A DNA stretch of 10,218 bases from Flavobacterium psychrophilum (lineage in GTDB: Bacteria > Bacteroidota > Bacteroidia > Flavobacteriales > Flavobacteriaceae): the NCBI GenBank assembly GCA_945905915.1, contig CAMDQL010000063.1, positions 1 through 10,218 on the forward strand, read 5' to 3'. This document shows positions 1 through 6,550 of this stretch, piece by piece. Position numbers and translations under genes: made by a program. Under the pieces are notes generated by a model that was not told where the DNA came from, did no database searches, and worked only from the letters and a program-made list of their open reading frames with translations. Numbering within the stretch: position 1 is the stretch's first letter; the number at the start of each line of letters is the position of its first letter.

Positions 1-111
1 TACAAAGAATTAGAAGATGCTATTTACCACATTGAAAGAAATGGAAATAGTAAAATTATTTTAACTGATTTATCTATAAAATTAACTCGACTAATTCATA
101 AAAACACTTAA
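1..111 (+). CDS. 3' end of an unidentified protein (possibly a zinc-type alcohol/threonine dehydrogenase)
   Basis: Frame 1 is open from the window edge to a TAA at 109-111 and gives 36 residues (YKELEDAIYHIERNGNSKII and on to LIHKNT). The pattern of an amphipathic helix ('leDAi..ie.ng') followed by a short strand ('sKIILT') resembles the C-terminus of medium-chain zinc dehydrogenases, where a 'eeAl.....GKvvL' segment is common. This is only a resemblance: no catalytic or nucleotide-binding part is in the window. The stop lies 2 nt before the ATG of the DoxX gene, so the two are almost certainly one transcript and probably translationally coupled. That it is coding is likely; the family assignment is a weak inference. 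Confidence 0.5.
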   Translation, partial: YKELEDAIYHIERNGNSKIILTDLSIKLTRLIHKNT

Positions 112-113
112 TT

Positions 114-503
114 ATGACAGATGCTGCACCTATTTTAGTCTTGGCCTTATTAGCAATTACTTTTTTACAGTCTGGTTATGATAAAATTAAAGACTGGAAA
201 GGAAACGTTGAATGGCTAAAAAGTCATTTTGCAACTACCATTTTAGCCAAACAAGTTCCACAAGCATTAATGATTGTACTTCTTTTAGAAATTGTTGCTG
301 GTGTTTTATGCGTTTCAGGAATCATTCAGCTTTTTGTACAACAACCCGTTACAAAAGGGTTAGGATATTATGGCGCAATCGTTTCGTGTGTTACGTTACT
401 ATTGTTGCTTTTTGGACAACGTTTAGCTAAAGATTATGATGGCGCAAGAACTATTGTGATTTATTTTGTTCCGGCGGTTTTAGCGGTATTTTTATTGAGT
501 TAA
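114..503 (+). CDS. DoxX family membrane protein
   Basis: The product is 129 aa, the usual size of small DoxX/DoxD-like integral membrane proteins. Four hydrophobic segments can be seen at about residues 5-21, 50-72, 84-103 and 112-128. A polar stretch after helix 1 carries the typical 'sGydKi.dw.gn..wl..hf' pattern, in which the first helix ends in a conserved SG-x-x-K. DoxX was named from the thiosulfate:quinone oxidoreductase of Acidianus, but most bacterial members have no defined reaction and I do not assign one. The ATG at 114 follows the upstream stop by 2 nt, indicating an operon with the partial gene at 1-111. The stop at 501-503 is 4 nt from the stop of the convergent helicase gene, leaving no room for a separate terminator. 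Family assignment is fairly sure; function is unknown. Confidence 0.8.
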   Translation: MTDAAPILVLALLAITFLQSGYDKIKDWKGNVEWLKSHFATTILAKQVPQALMIVLLLEIVAGVLCVSGIIQLFVQQPVTKGLGYYGAIVSCVTLLLLLFGQRLAKDYDGARTIVIYFVPAVLAVFLLS

Positions 504-507
504 TTGT

Positions 508-2775
508 TTAAATCGCCTTATACAATTTTAACTCGTCCCAAGAGAATTTATCGCCGTGAATTTCTTTTAAATCACCTAAACTTTCACCTTTAAAATCTTT
601 AAAAGCCGCTCTTAAATCTGAAAGTTTATCCTCTGGTAAAATGTCTGAAAGTTGCACGATTTCCATTTGAATTAACTTTGCGAAATGGTTGTAAATCGTT
701 TGTGGCGTTAGCTTTCGGTGTTTTGCAATTTCATAAATAGATAAGTTTTGTTTCCACAATTCCAAGGTGTCTTCGTAGGTAGATTTTTTCGGCTCTTTTG
801 TTTTTTTCTTCTTCGAATCGGTGTAATATGAAACCTCTTCGTCATCTTCCACTAAAGCGGCATGAGAAATTCTAAAACGTTCAGCCACAACTACTAACTT
901 ATTTAATTTATACGTATTCATGTCTTCCGAAATTAAATTTTTCTTCGAAATTTCTTTTCCTTCGACGATGATGTTTGTGAGTAATTTTGTCTTTTTAAGT
1001 TGTAAAATCGATTTGATTTGAAGTTCTTCTAACACCAATAATTCGTCATAAAAACCTTTTACTTTTTTGATGCGTTTTACTTCTTCAATCTTTAAAAGCA
1101 ATTCTTCGGCAACGCAATCTAATGTTTTAAAAAAATACTGATAAGCTGCATCGCATCGCTCCTTTACAAAGTTTATATCTAGATTTTCATCGGAAAAAAT
1201 AGTATGTAATTGCGACATAAATTTCCCAGATGGTTCTAAAATTTCAGCAATTTTATCATTTTGAATTTTTGCCCAATCGTTATGCTTTGTTTTTGGAGAT
1301 TTTGGCGCTTCAGAATTATAACTAAACAAATGATTGCGCCATTCTTGTGCTAACTCTTTGAAATCGAATGCATTAATAAGTGTATTTAACCAAAAAACTT
1401 GTGTTTCTTTGACCAATGAATGTTGTAAGATTTCTTCAGAAGCTTTGTTTTCTGCATAATTGAGCACTTCTGCATCGCTAGAAATTCCGTTCATTTGCAA
1501 CGGAGAAAGTAAAATTAGTCCTTTTAACGAACGTAAACGCGAAAGAGCAACATAGGCTTGTCCGGGCGCAAAAACTTGCGACACATCGAGTGCCGCTTTG
1601 TCAAATGTTAGTCCTTGGCTTTTATGCACCGTAATTGCCCATGCTAATTTAATAGGGTAGTGTACAAAAGTTCCGATGATTTCTTCTTCGATTTCTTTAG
1701 TGTTTTCATTCACTTTATAGCGAATGTTTTGCCATTCGTATCGTTCTACTTCTATGGTCTTGTTTTCTTCTGGAAAATGAACAAAAATTTCCTTTTCGGT
1801 TAACGATTTGATCACGCCCATTTTACCATTGTAATACTGCTTTTCAAAATTTAAATCGTTTTTAACAAACATGACTTGAGCGCCAACTTTTAATTGTAAT
1901 TGCTCGTCTAATGGAAATATTTTTTTGGGAAAATCATCGGTAATTTCAGGCAAATAAGTGAATTGTTTTCCTTCTAAATCTTGTAATGACTGAGCGTTTA
2001 TTGTATCTGCTTTAGCGTTATGCGTTGTAAGTATAATGTATCCTTTATTACTCTTAAGATCAAATTTTGGTTGCACAAATTGATTAAGAAGTTGCACATC
2101 ATCGGAAGTAATCTTATTGAGTCTTAAATTATTTAAAACAGCAATAAATTCGGAATCCGTTTGACGGAAAATCTTATCCAATTCAATATACAATGGCGGA
2201 TATTGTTGCATAATATGCGAATGGAAAAAGAACATGCCTCGGTAATACTTCTTTAGCATTTCCCACTCTTCATTTTTTACGACGGGTGGCAATTGTAGTA
2301 AATCGCCTATAAAAAGCACTTGTGTTCCGCCAAAAGGCCGTTCGTTTCTTCGTACTTTTTGCATCATAAAGTCAATGGCATCTAATACATCAGCACGAAG
2401 CATTGAAACTTCATCAATAATTAACAATTCCATATTTCGAATAACGGAACGTTTTACATTGTTCATCTTAAAATGACGGCCTAACGAATCGCGATTCTCA
2501 AATTTTACAGTATCTGAAAAGTGCGGAAGTTGTTTATTATCGGGGATAAAAGCAGCAAAGGGCAACTGAAACATCGAATGAATTGTAACGCCATTTGCGT
2601 TTAAGGCAGCTATTCCGGTGGGCGCAACAACCACTGTATTTTTGTGTGTTGTAGCAATAATTTCTTTAAGAAGTGTGGTTTTTCCTGTTCCTGCTTTACC
2701 GGTGAGAAAGATTGATTTATTGGTTTGATTAATAAATCGCAGGGTGTAATGTGCGGCGTCTGATAATGGTTCCAT
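508..2775 (-). CDS. PIF1-like SF1 DNA helicase with C-terminal helix-turn-helix domain
   Basis: The product is a 755-aa ATP-dependent helicase of superfamily 1B. Visible motifs in order are Walker A GKAGTGKTT (26-34), the PIF1-type motif Ia VVAPTGIAALNA (49-60) followed by TIHSMF (64-69), Walker B LLIIDEVSM (117-125), motif III FIGDLLQLPPV (155-165), motif IV FRQTD (203-207), the VHKSQG motif (383-388) and VALSR (409-413). Residues 450-650 are mostly helical and charged without a motif I recognise, and include a Lys-rich linker near 645-665. Residues 666-702 (TYEDTLELWKQ to NHFAKLI) form a helix-turn-helix like the HTH_40 domain found at the C-terminus of some RecQ-type helicases. PIF1 relatives unwind DNA 5'-3' and act on G-quadruplexes and replication barriers; the role of this HTH-bearing form in Bacteroidota is not known to me. 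A TATATTTG element 20 nt upstream of the ATG suggests its own promoter. It is an ATPase in the cytosol with no obvious partner among its neighbours. Confidence 0.9.
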   Translation of the reverse strand: MEPLSDAAHYTLRFINQTNKSIFLTGKAGTGKTTLLKEIIATTHKNTVVVAPTGIAALNANGVTIHSMFQLPFAAFIPDNKQLPHFSDTVKFENRDSLGRHFKMNNVKRSVIRNMELLIIDEVSMLRADVLDAIDFMMQKVRRNERPFGGTQVLFIGDLLQLPPVVKNEEWEMLKKYYRGMFFFHSHIMQQYPPLYIELDKIFRQTDSEFIAVLNNLRLNKITSDDVQLLNQFVQPKFDLKSNKGYIILTTHNAKADTINAQSLQDLEGKQFTYLPEITDDFPKKIFPLDEQLQLKVGAQVMFVKNDLNFEKQYYNGKMGVIKSLTEKEIFVHFPEENKTIEVERYEWQNIRYKVNENTKEIEEEIIGTFVHYPIKLAWAITVHKSQGLTFDKAALDVSQVFAPGQAYVALSRLRSLKGLILLSPLQMNGISSDAEVLNYAENKASEEILQHSLVKETQVFWLNTLINAFDFKELAQEWRNHLFSYNSEAPKSPKTKHNDWAKIQNDKIAEILEPSGKFMSQLHTIFSDENLDINFVKERCDAAYQYFFKTLDCVAEELLLKIEEVKRIKKVKGFYDELLVLEELQIKSILQLKKTKLLTNIIVEGKEISKKNLISEDMNTYKLNKLVVVAERFRISHAALVEDDEEVSYYTDSKKKKTKEPKKSTYEDTLELWKQNLSIYEIAKHRKLTPQTIYNHFAKLIQMEIVQLSDILPEDKLSDLRAAFKDFKGESLGDLKEIHGDKFSWDELKLYKAI

Positions 2776-2794
2776 GTGGCGTAAATTTAAAGAA

Positions 2795-2802
2795 CAAATA
2801 TA
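2795..2802 (-). promoter_or_regulatory. Candidate -7 promoter element (TATATTTG) of the helicase gene
   Basis: On the - strand this reads TATATTTG, an exact match to the TAnnTTTG -7 element recognised by the Bacteroidota primary sigma factor. It lies 19 nt upstream of the helicase ATG (2773-2775), implying a leader of roughly 10-15 nt, and just downstream of the OmpH-gene terminator. I see no good TTTG -33 element at the expected distance, so the call rests on the -7 match and its position. Confidence 0.5.
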
Positions 2803-2815
2803 GCGAAACCATTAG

Positions 2816-2845
2816 AAATAAAAAAGTCCTGATTACTCAGGACTT
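2816..2845 (-). terminator. Intrinsic terminator after the OmpH-like gene
   Basis: A perfect 9-bp inverted repeat, AAGTCCTGA (2824-2832) and TCAGGACTT (2837-2845), has a 4-nt loop. Read on the - strand it is followed directly by a T-rich run (TTTTTTATTT). It begins 4 nt after the stop codon of the OmpH-like gene. This is a textbook rho-independent terminator, and it separates that gene from the helicase gene downstream. Confidence 0.9.
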
Positions 2846-2849
2846 GATG

Positions 2850-3416
2850 TTATTTTTTATCTTCTGTTTTTTCCGATTTATTATCAGATGCTTTATAATT
2901 GTCATTCAGCTCTTTTAAAACATCTTTCGTAATATTATAACTGTCTTTAGCATATAAAATTGTAGCCGCATCACCTGTTCCATAAACATAGTCATACCCT
3001 TTCTTTTTACCGTATTCTTTGATAAAAACTTTTACTTCTTTAATAATAGAATCTCTTAAAACACTACCTTCTTGTTGTAATTGTTGTAATAAAGCATCTT
3101 GCTCAGCCGTTAATTGTTGTTCTCTTTGAGAAAGTTCGGCGCCTTTTTGTTGTGCCCATTGCGGCCCTTTTACTTGAGCATTTTGACGGAAACTTTGCGC
3201 CTCAGCTTGAAAAGCTCTTACTTTTGCCTCTAATGGTCTACCCATTTCTTCTGACTTTACTTTGAATTTATCGTCTTCTGCTTTGAATTTATCATATTTT
3301 TCTAAAATCTCTGCGGTATCAATATAAGCTGTTTTTAAACTTCCTGATTTTCCTTCATTTTTGTTACAAGCAAAAAGGCTTAATGCAACGCCTAAAATTA
3401 AAATGGCTTTTTTCAT
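2850..3416 (-). CDS. OmpH/Skp-family lipoprotein
   Basis: The product is 188 aa when started at the ATG at 3414-3416. It begins MKKAILILGVALSLFAC, a lipoprotein signal peptide with lipobox LFAC, so Cys17 should be lipidated and the mature protein anchored to a membrane facing the periplasm. The mature part (from about residue 30) starts with the OmpH/Skp-like 'taYIDTaeiLekYdk' strand-helix. A long Gln/Glu/Lys-rich coiled coil follows (about 35-125, e.g. AEAQSFRQNA and QREQQLTAEQ), then a C-terminal closing segment (KKGYDYVYGTGDAATILYAK). Skp-type proteins are trimeric periplasmic chaperones that hold unfolded outer-membrane proteins on the way to BAM. An in-frame upstream ATG at 3473 would add 19 residues before the signal peptide and would lie in the presumed -33 promoter element, so I reject it. 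The gene has its own promoter and terminator and appears monocistronic. The family is fairly sure; the chaperone role is inferred. Confidence 0.87.
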   Translation of the reverse strand: MKKAILILGVALSLFACNKNEGKSGSLKTAYIDTAEILEKYDKFKAEDDKFKVKSEEMGRPLEAKVRAFQAEAQSFRQNAQVKGPQWAQQKGAELSQREQQLTAEQDALLQQLQQEGSVLRDSIIKEVKVFIKEYGKKKGYDYVYGTGDAATILYAKDSYNITKDVLKELNDNYKASDNKSEKTEDKK

Positions 3417-3443
3417 CTTGGTGTAAATAATTTTAAATTTTTG

Positions 3444-3474
3444 TAAATGTAATAATAAGTTGTCAAGTTGCAAA
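3444..3474 (-). promoter_or_regulatory. Candidate promoter of the OmpH-like gene
   Basis: On the - strand a TTTG (complement of 3471-3474) is followed after 19 nt by TACATTTA (complement of 3444-3451). This fits the Bacteroidota -33 TTTG / -7 TAnnTTTG architecture with one mismatch in the -7 element. Transcription would begin about 20 nt before the ATG at 3416, which supports that start and argues against the upstream ATG at 3473. Confidence 0.5.
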
Positions 3475-3549
3475 TTTGTTCGTTTTTTTATTTTTGATTA
3501 AGTATAAGTAATTCTTATCGTGAACTTTAATTATGATAGTTTTGAATTA

Positions 3550-3613
3550 TAAAAAACGGCTTGATTAGAATCGCTTAAAGCTAAGAACTAATTTTCTTAA
3601 ACTAATCAACCGT
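3550..3613 (-). terminator. Long stem-loop terminator after the methyltransferase gene
   Basis: On the - strand, ACGGTTGATTAG (complement of 3602-3613) pairs with CTAATCAAGCCGT (complement of 3556-3568), giving 12 bp with one bulged G. A T-run (TTTTTTA, complement of 3550-3556) follows at once, as in an intrinsic terminator. The 33-nt apical part contains a second hairpin, TAAGAA/TTCTTA (3582-3587 with 3594-3599). It lies about 40 nt after the methyltransferase stop and most likely ends the mnmG-methyltransferase transcript. The loop is unusually large for a simple terminator, so an additional role is possible. Confidence 0.65.
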
Positions 3614-3645
3614 CTTGTGGTTAAAAATCGCTTAAATCGCTTAAA
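3571..3645. repeat. Three copies of a 9-nt repeat TCGCTTAAA
   Basis: TCGCTTAAA occurs at 3571-3579, 3628-3636 and 3637-3645, all in the same orientation; the last two are directly adjacent. One copy is inside the loop of the long stem-loop, while the other two lie between it and the methyltransferase stop codon. Being in the same orientation, the copies cannot pair with each other. They could be a protein-binding site or a remnant of local slippage; I cannot tell which. Confidence 0.6.
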
Positions 3646-3653
3646 AACGGGAA

Positions 3654-4502
3654 TTATTTGTTTTTTAAGATGTAAATATGCGATGAATATTCATTTTTAA
3701 AAATTCCAACAAGATTTGAAACAAATCCAATTAAAAAACCTGTAATAAAATTCATTTTACCTGTTTTGTGTTTTTCAGATAAAAGCGATACATAAAAACT
3801 ATCAAACCACATTGGTTTAGCTTCGGCTAATTTCATGTTTTGCTTTTCAAATAATTTTTCAATAGCTGTTTTAGAGAAATGCCATAAATGTCTTGGCACA
3901 TCATAAGCCGCCCAATTGGATTTATAATGGTTCGCATCATATGATTTGAAATTAGGAACTGCAATAATAATTGTTCCTGAAGGTTTTAATAATCGTTTTA
4001 ATTCGGCAACTTGATGTTCAACATCGGGAACGTGTTCTAAGACGTGCCACATGGTTATTACATCAAACGAATTGCTTTCTAATTGTTCGATGGTTTCTCC
4101 AAAGGTTATTCCTTTACTAATTGCAGTAGCTTTTGCTTTTTCGTTAGGTTCAATTCCTAAAATATCCCAGTTTTGGTTTTTGCATTCTAAAAGAAAATCT
4201 CCAGTTCCGGCACCAATATCTAAAATTTTACCTCTTAACGGTTGATGGGTATTAATTAATTTAACTTTGTTTTTAATTGCATTTCGCTTTACCAAATGAT
4301 ACATTTTTTCAAAGAATGTTCGCTTTCCATCGGTGTGCGAAATATAATCTTCAAATTCATAATAGGAACCTAATTTATCTAAAGTAGGTTGTGGGTGTGT
4401 TTTTAAAATTTGGTATTCTTCATTTAACAACAAAGAAAAATGTTCTCCAGAAACTGAAAAATCTTTAACGGTAATAAAACACTTATCTTCTAAAAAATTC
4501 AT
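3654..4502 (-). CDS. Class I SAM-dependent methyltransferase
   Basis: The product is 282 aa. The SAM-binding Rossmann core begins with motif I ILDIGAGTG (93-101) and the acidic residue at the end of strand 2 in GIEPN (Glu118). It continues with FDVITMWHVLEHV (146-158) and LKPSGTIIIAVPN (172-184), the UbiE/Coq5-like 'hvLEHv' and 'LkPgG' patterns. DVPRHLWHFS (201-210) is typical of the Bacteroidota and O-antigen-type methyltransferase subgroup. The N-terminal 60 residues (DFSVSGEHF, then THPQPTLDKLGSYYE, SEDYISH-like) correspond to the zinc-ribbon leader of that subgroup, but the usual Cys pairs are missing; only Cys8 remains. The substrate is unknown. The C-terminus has a hydrophobic stretch (about 252-268) that could touch a membrane. 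It follows mnmG by 122 nt, with a parS site and a weak promoter-like element between, and is followed by a stem-loop terminator. Confidence 0.85.
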   Translation of the reverse strand: MNFLEDKCFITVKDFSVSGEHFSLLLNEEYQILKTHPQPTLDKLGSYYEFEDYISHTDGKRTFFEKMYHLVKRNAIKNKVKLINTHQPLRGKILDIGAGTGDFLLECKNQNWDILGIEPNEKAKATAISKGITFGETIEQLESNSFDVITMWHVLEHVPDVEHQVAELKRLLKPSGTIIIAVPNFKSYDANHYKSNWAAYDVPRHLWHFSKTAIEKLFEKQNMKLAEAKPMWFDSFYVSLLSEKHKTGKMNFITGFLIGFVSNLVGIFKNEYSSHIYILKNK

Positions 4503-4543
4503 TTATTTTATTTTATGGTACTAGCTTATTTTATTAGGGTTGG

Positions 4544-4573
4544 CAAAGTTGTTTCACGTGAAACATTTACAAA
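4544..4573 (-). promoter_or_regulatory. Weak candidate promoter of the methyltransferase gene, with parS in its spacer
   Basis: On the - strand TTTG (complement of 4570-4573) is followed after 18 nt by CAACTTTG (complement of 4544-4551), one mismatch from TAnnTTTG. The start codon at 4502 would lie about 35 nt downstream of the start of transcription. The spacer is occupied by the parS palindrome at 4550-4565. The -7 mismatch at its first base makes this only a candidate; the gene may simply be read through from mnmG. Confidence 0.3.
4550..4565. promoter_or_regulatory. parS: parS centromere site 1 (ParB-binding)
   Basis: TGTTTCACGTGAAACA is a perfect 16-nt palindrome and an exact match to the bacterial parS consensus TGTTNCACGTGAAACA. 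ParB (Spo0J) binds this element and, as a CTP-dependent clamp, spreads to form the partition complex. The site lies between mnmG and the methyltransferase gene. A match of this length is very unlikely by chance, and two further sites lie within 2.1 kb. Confidence 0.93.
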
Positions 4574-4602
4574 AGAAAAAAGAACAAAGAGGACAGACTT
4601 CG

Positions 4603-4630
4603 TCTATATTCTATTTTCTATAATCTATCT
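4603..4630. repeat. Four 7-nt units TCTATNN at the mnmG 3' end
   Basis: TCTATAT, TCTATTT, TCTATAA and TCTATCT follow each other without gaps; the last unit covers the mnmG stop codon (4625-4627). It looks like a small degenerate tandem repeat in an AT-rich spacer. I see no function for it. Confidence 0.45.
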
Positions 4631-6496
4631 CCCCATATATATCAACAAAACAGAAACATCGCTTGGCGAAACACCGCTAATTCTTGACGCTTGTGCTATT
4701 GTTCTTGGGCGAATTTTATTTAATTTTTGTTTGGCCTCTATTGAAATCGATTGGATATTATCAAAATTGAAATTATCTGGGATAATCATGTCTTCCAAAC
4801 GAGTTAACTTATCGGCGTTGTTTTTTTCCTTTTCGATATATCCTGAATATTTTACTTGAATTTCTGCTTGTTCAACGACTTCTTGATCTAAATCATGCTC
4901 CTCAATATAAGCGGCCACTTTATTAAACTTTCTAAAATCTTCTAAATCCAATTGCGGACGAGAAAACACCTTAAACATTTTATCAGGCTGACTCATAGGA
5001 GCGGAACCTTTTGCTTCTAAAATTGGATTTGCTTCTTCGGGTTTTAAACTAGTTTCTCTAAAGAAATTTACCATTGCATCTGATTGAGCAAATTTTTGTT
5101 CCATTCGAATCAATCGTTCTTCTTTGGCTAAACCTATTTCAAATGCTTTAGGCGTTAATCTAAAGTCGGCATTATCTTGACGAAGTAAGGTTCTATATTC
5201 GGCTCGAGAAGTAAACATTCTGTATGGTTCTTCAGTTCCTTTTGTAATTAAATCATCAATTAAAACTCCAATATAAGCTTCGTCTCTTTTTAATATAAAT
5301 GGATCGCGATTTTGCACTTTTAAAGCCGCATTAATTCCGGCCATTAATCCTTGAGAAGCTGCTTCTTCATAACCTGTAGTTCCGTTGATTTGACCTGCAA
5401 AATATAATCCTCCCACTAATTTAGTTTCTAAAGTGTGTTGCAACTGCGTAGGAGGGAAGTAATCATATTCAATGGCGTATCCTGGTCTAAAAAACTTTAC
5501 ATTTTCAAAACCAGCCACCGAACGTAATGCTTTAAATTGAATATCTTCAGGCAAAGAAGTTGAAAAACCGTTGATGTAATATTCACAAGTTGTCCAACCT
5601 TCCGGTTCTACAAATAACTGGTGTCTTTCTTTATCGGCAAAACGATTGATTTTATCTTCAATTGAAGGGCAATATCTTGGTCCAATACTTTTAATCCTTC
5701 CGTTAAACATTGGGCTTCTATCGAACCCTTCGCGTAAAATATCGTGCACTTCTAACGATGTGTATGACATCCAACATGACCGCTGTGTTTTTAATGGAGC
5801 CGTTAGATTTGTATAAGAAAATTTTTCTGGAACATCGTCTCCAGGTTGCTCACTCATTTTTGAAAAATCCAATGAACGCCCATCAACACGTGGAGGGGTT
5901 CCTGTCTTCATTCTTCCTGATTCAAAACCAAGTTGTACTAAATCTTCAGTGATTCCAAAAGAGGCGCTTTCTCCTGCGCGACCTCCGCCAAATTGTTTTT
6001 CTCCAATATGAATTAAACCATTAAGAAATGTGCCGTTTGTCAATACTACCGATTTAGCTTTAATCTCCATTCCTAATGATGTTTTAACGCCTGTGATTTT
6101 TCCATTTTCCGAAAGTAATCCAGCTACCATTTCTTGATAAAAATCAAGATTAGGAGTGTTCTCTAACATGCTTCGCCATTCATCCGAAAAACGCATTCTG
6201 TCCGATTGAACTCGAGGCGACCACATTGCAGGGCCTTTTGATTTGTTCAACATTTTAAACTGAATAGCCGTCTTGTCTGAAACAATTCCTGAATAACCAC
6301 CCATTGCATCAATTTCCCTTACAATTTGCCCTTTAGCAATTCCGCCCATAGCAGGATTACAAGACATTTGAGCTATGTTTTGTAAATTCATCGTCACCAA
6401 TAATGTAGAACATCCCATATTAGCAGCAGCAGCAGCGGCTTCGCATCCGGCATGACCGGCACCAACAACAATTACATCATACTGATTTAAAAACAT
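4625..6496 (-). CDS. mnmG: tRNA uridine-5-carboxymethylaminomethyl(34) synthesis enzyme MnmG (GidA)
   Basis: The product is 623 aa, close to the 629 aa of the E. coli enzyme. MnmG is an FAD-dependent enzyme that works with the GTPase MnmE to put a carboxymethylaminomethyl or aminomethyl group on U34 of certain tRNAs, using methylenetetrahydrofolate. Visible marks are the N-terminal dinucleotide-binding VVGAGHAGCEAA (10-21), the conserved Cys46 in MSCNPAMGGIAKG, and Cys276 in GPRYCPSIEDKI (GidA signature 1). These two match the functional Cys47 and Cys277 of E. coli. GLYFAGQINGTTGYEEAASQG (about 364-384, GidA signature 2) and the C-terminal helical MnmE-binding domain ending ASRISGVSPSDVSVLLIYMG also match. 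The ATG at 6494-6496 gives the canonical N-terminus; its leader is A-rich without a Shine-Dalgarno. It is 54 nt downstream of ybeY and flanked by parS sites on both sides. mnmE is not in the window. Confidence 0.97.
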   Translation of the reverse strand: MFLNQYDVIVVGAGHAGCEAAAAAANMGCSTLLVTMNLQNIAQMSCNPAMGGIAKGQIVREIDAMGGYSGIVSDKTAIQFKMLNKSKGPAMWSPRVQSDRMRFSDEWRSMLENTPNLDFYQEMVAGLLSENGKITGVKTSLGMEIKAKSVVLTNGTFLNGLIHIGEKQFGGGRAGESASFGITEDLVQLGFESGRMKTGTPPRVDGRSLDFSKMSEQPGDDVPEKFSYTNLTAPLKTQRSCWMSYTSLEVHDILREGFDRSPMFNGRIKSIGPRYCPSIEDKINRFADKERHQLFVEPEGWTTCEYYINGFSTSLPEDIQFKALRSVAGFENVKFFRPGYAIEYDYFPPTQLQHTLETKLVGGLYFAGQINGTTGYEEAASQGLMAGINAALKVQNRDPFILKRDEAYIGVLIDDLITKGTEEPYRMFTSRAEYRTLLRQDNADFRLTPKAFEIGLAKEERLIRMEQKFAQSDAMVNFFRETSLKPEEANPILEAKGSAPMSQPDKMFKVFSRPQLDLEDFRKFNKVAAYIEEHDLDQEVVEQAEIQVKYSGYIEKEKNNADKLTRLEDMIIPDNFNFDNIQSISIEAKQKLNKIRPRTIAQASRISGVSPSDVSVLLIYMGR

Positions 6497-6511
6497 CTTT
6501 ATTTATTTTTA

Positions 6512-6527
6512 TGTTCCACGTGAAACA
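6512..6527. promoter_or_regulatory. parS: parS centromere site 2 (ParB-binding)
   Basis: TGTTCCACGTGAAACA is an exact match to the consensus TGTTNCACGTGAAACA. It lies in the 54-nt spacer between ybeY and mnmG, starting 15 nt upstream of the mnmG ATG, so it is part of the mnmG leader. Its start is 43 nt from that of site 3, about four helical turns, which would place both sites on roughly the same face of the DNA. Confidence 0.94.
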
Positions 6528-6550
6528 TTTAAAAATTATAATTTACAAAC

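Noticed and set aside
3417..3473. Upstream ATG at 3473 as start of the OmpH-like protein
   Set aside because: It would put 19 extra residues in front of a clear lipoprotein signal peptide and falls in the probable -33 promoter element.
3504..3518. Short inverted repeat ATAAG/CTTAT upstream of the OmpH-like gene
   Set aside because: Five base pairs in AT-rich DNA is expected by chance, and it does not line up with a promoter or terminator.
3571..3645. TCGCTTAAA repeats as a CRISPR array
   Set aside because: The units are only 9 nt, two are adjacent without a spacer, and no cas gene is nearby.
4603..4630. TCTATNN units as a phase-variable repeat
   Set aside because: The units are degenerate, few, and lie at the very end of mnmG, where a length change would not switch the gene on or off in a useful way.
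4515..4859. 114-aa open frame on the + strand over the end of mnmG
   Set aside because: Most of it lies antisense to the conserved MnmG C-terminus, and its N-terminal part crosses the parS site and the AT-rich spacer; no recognisable protein.
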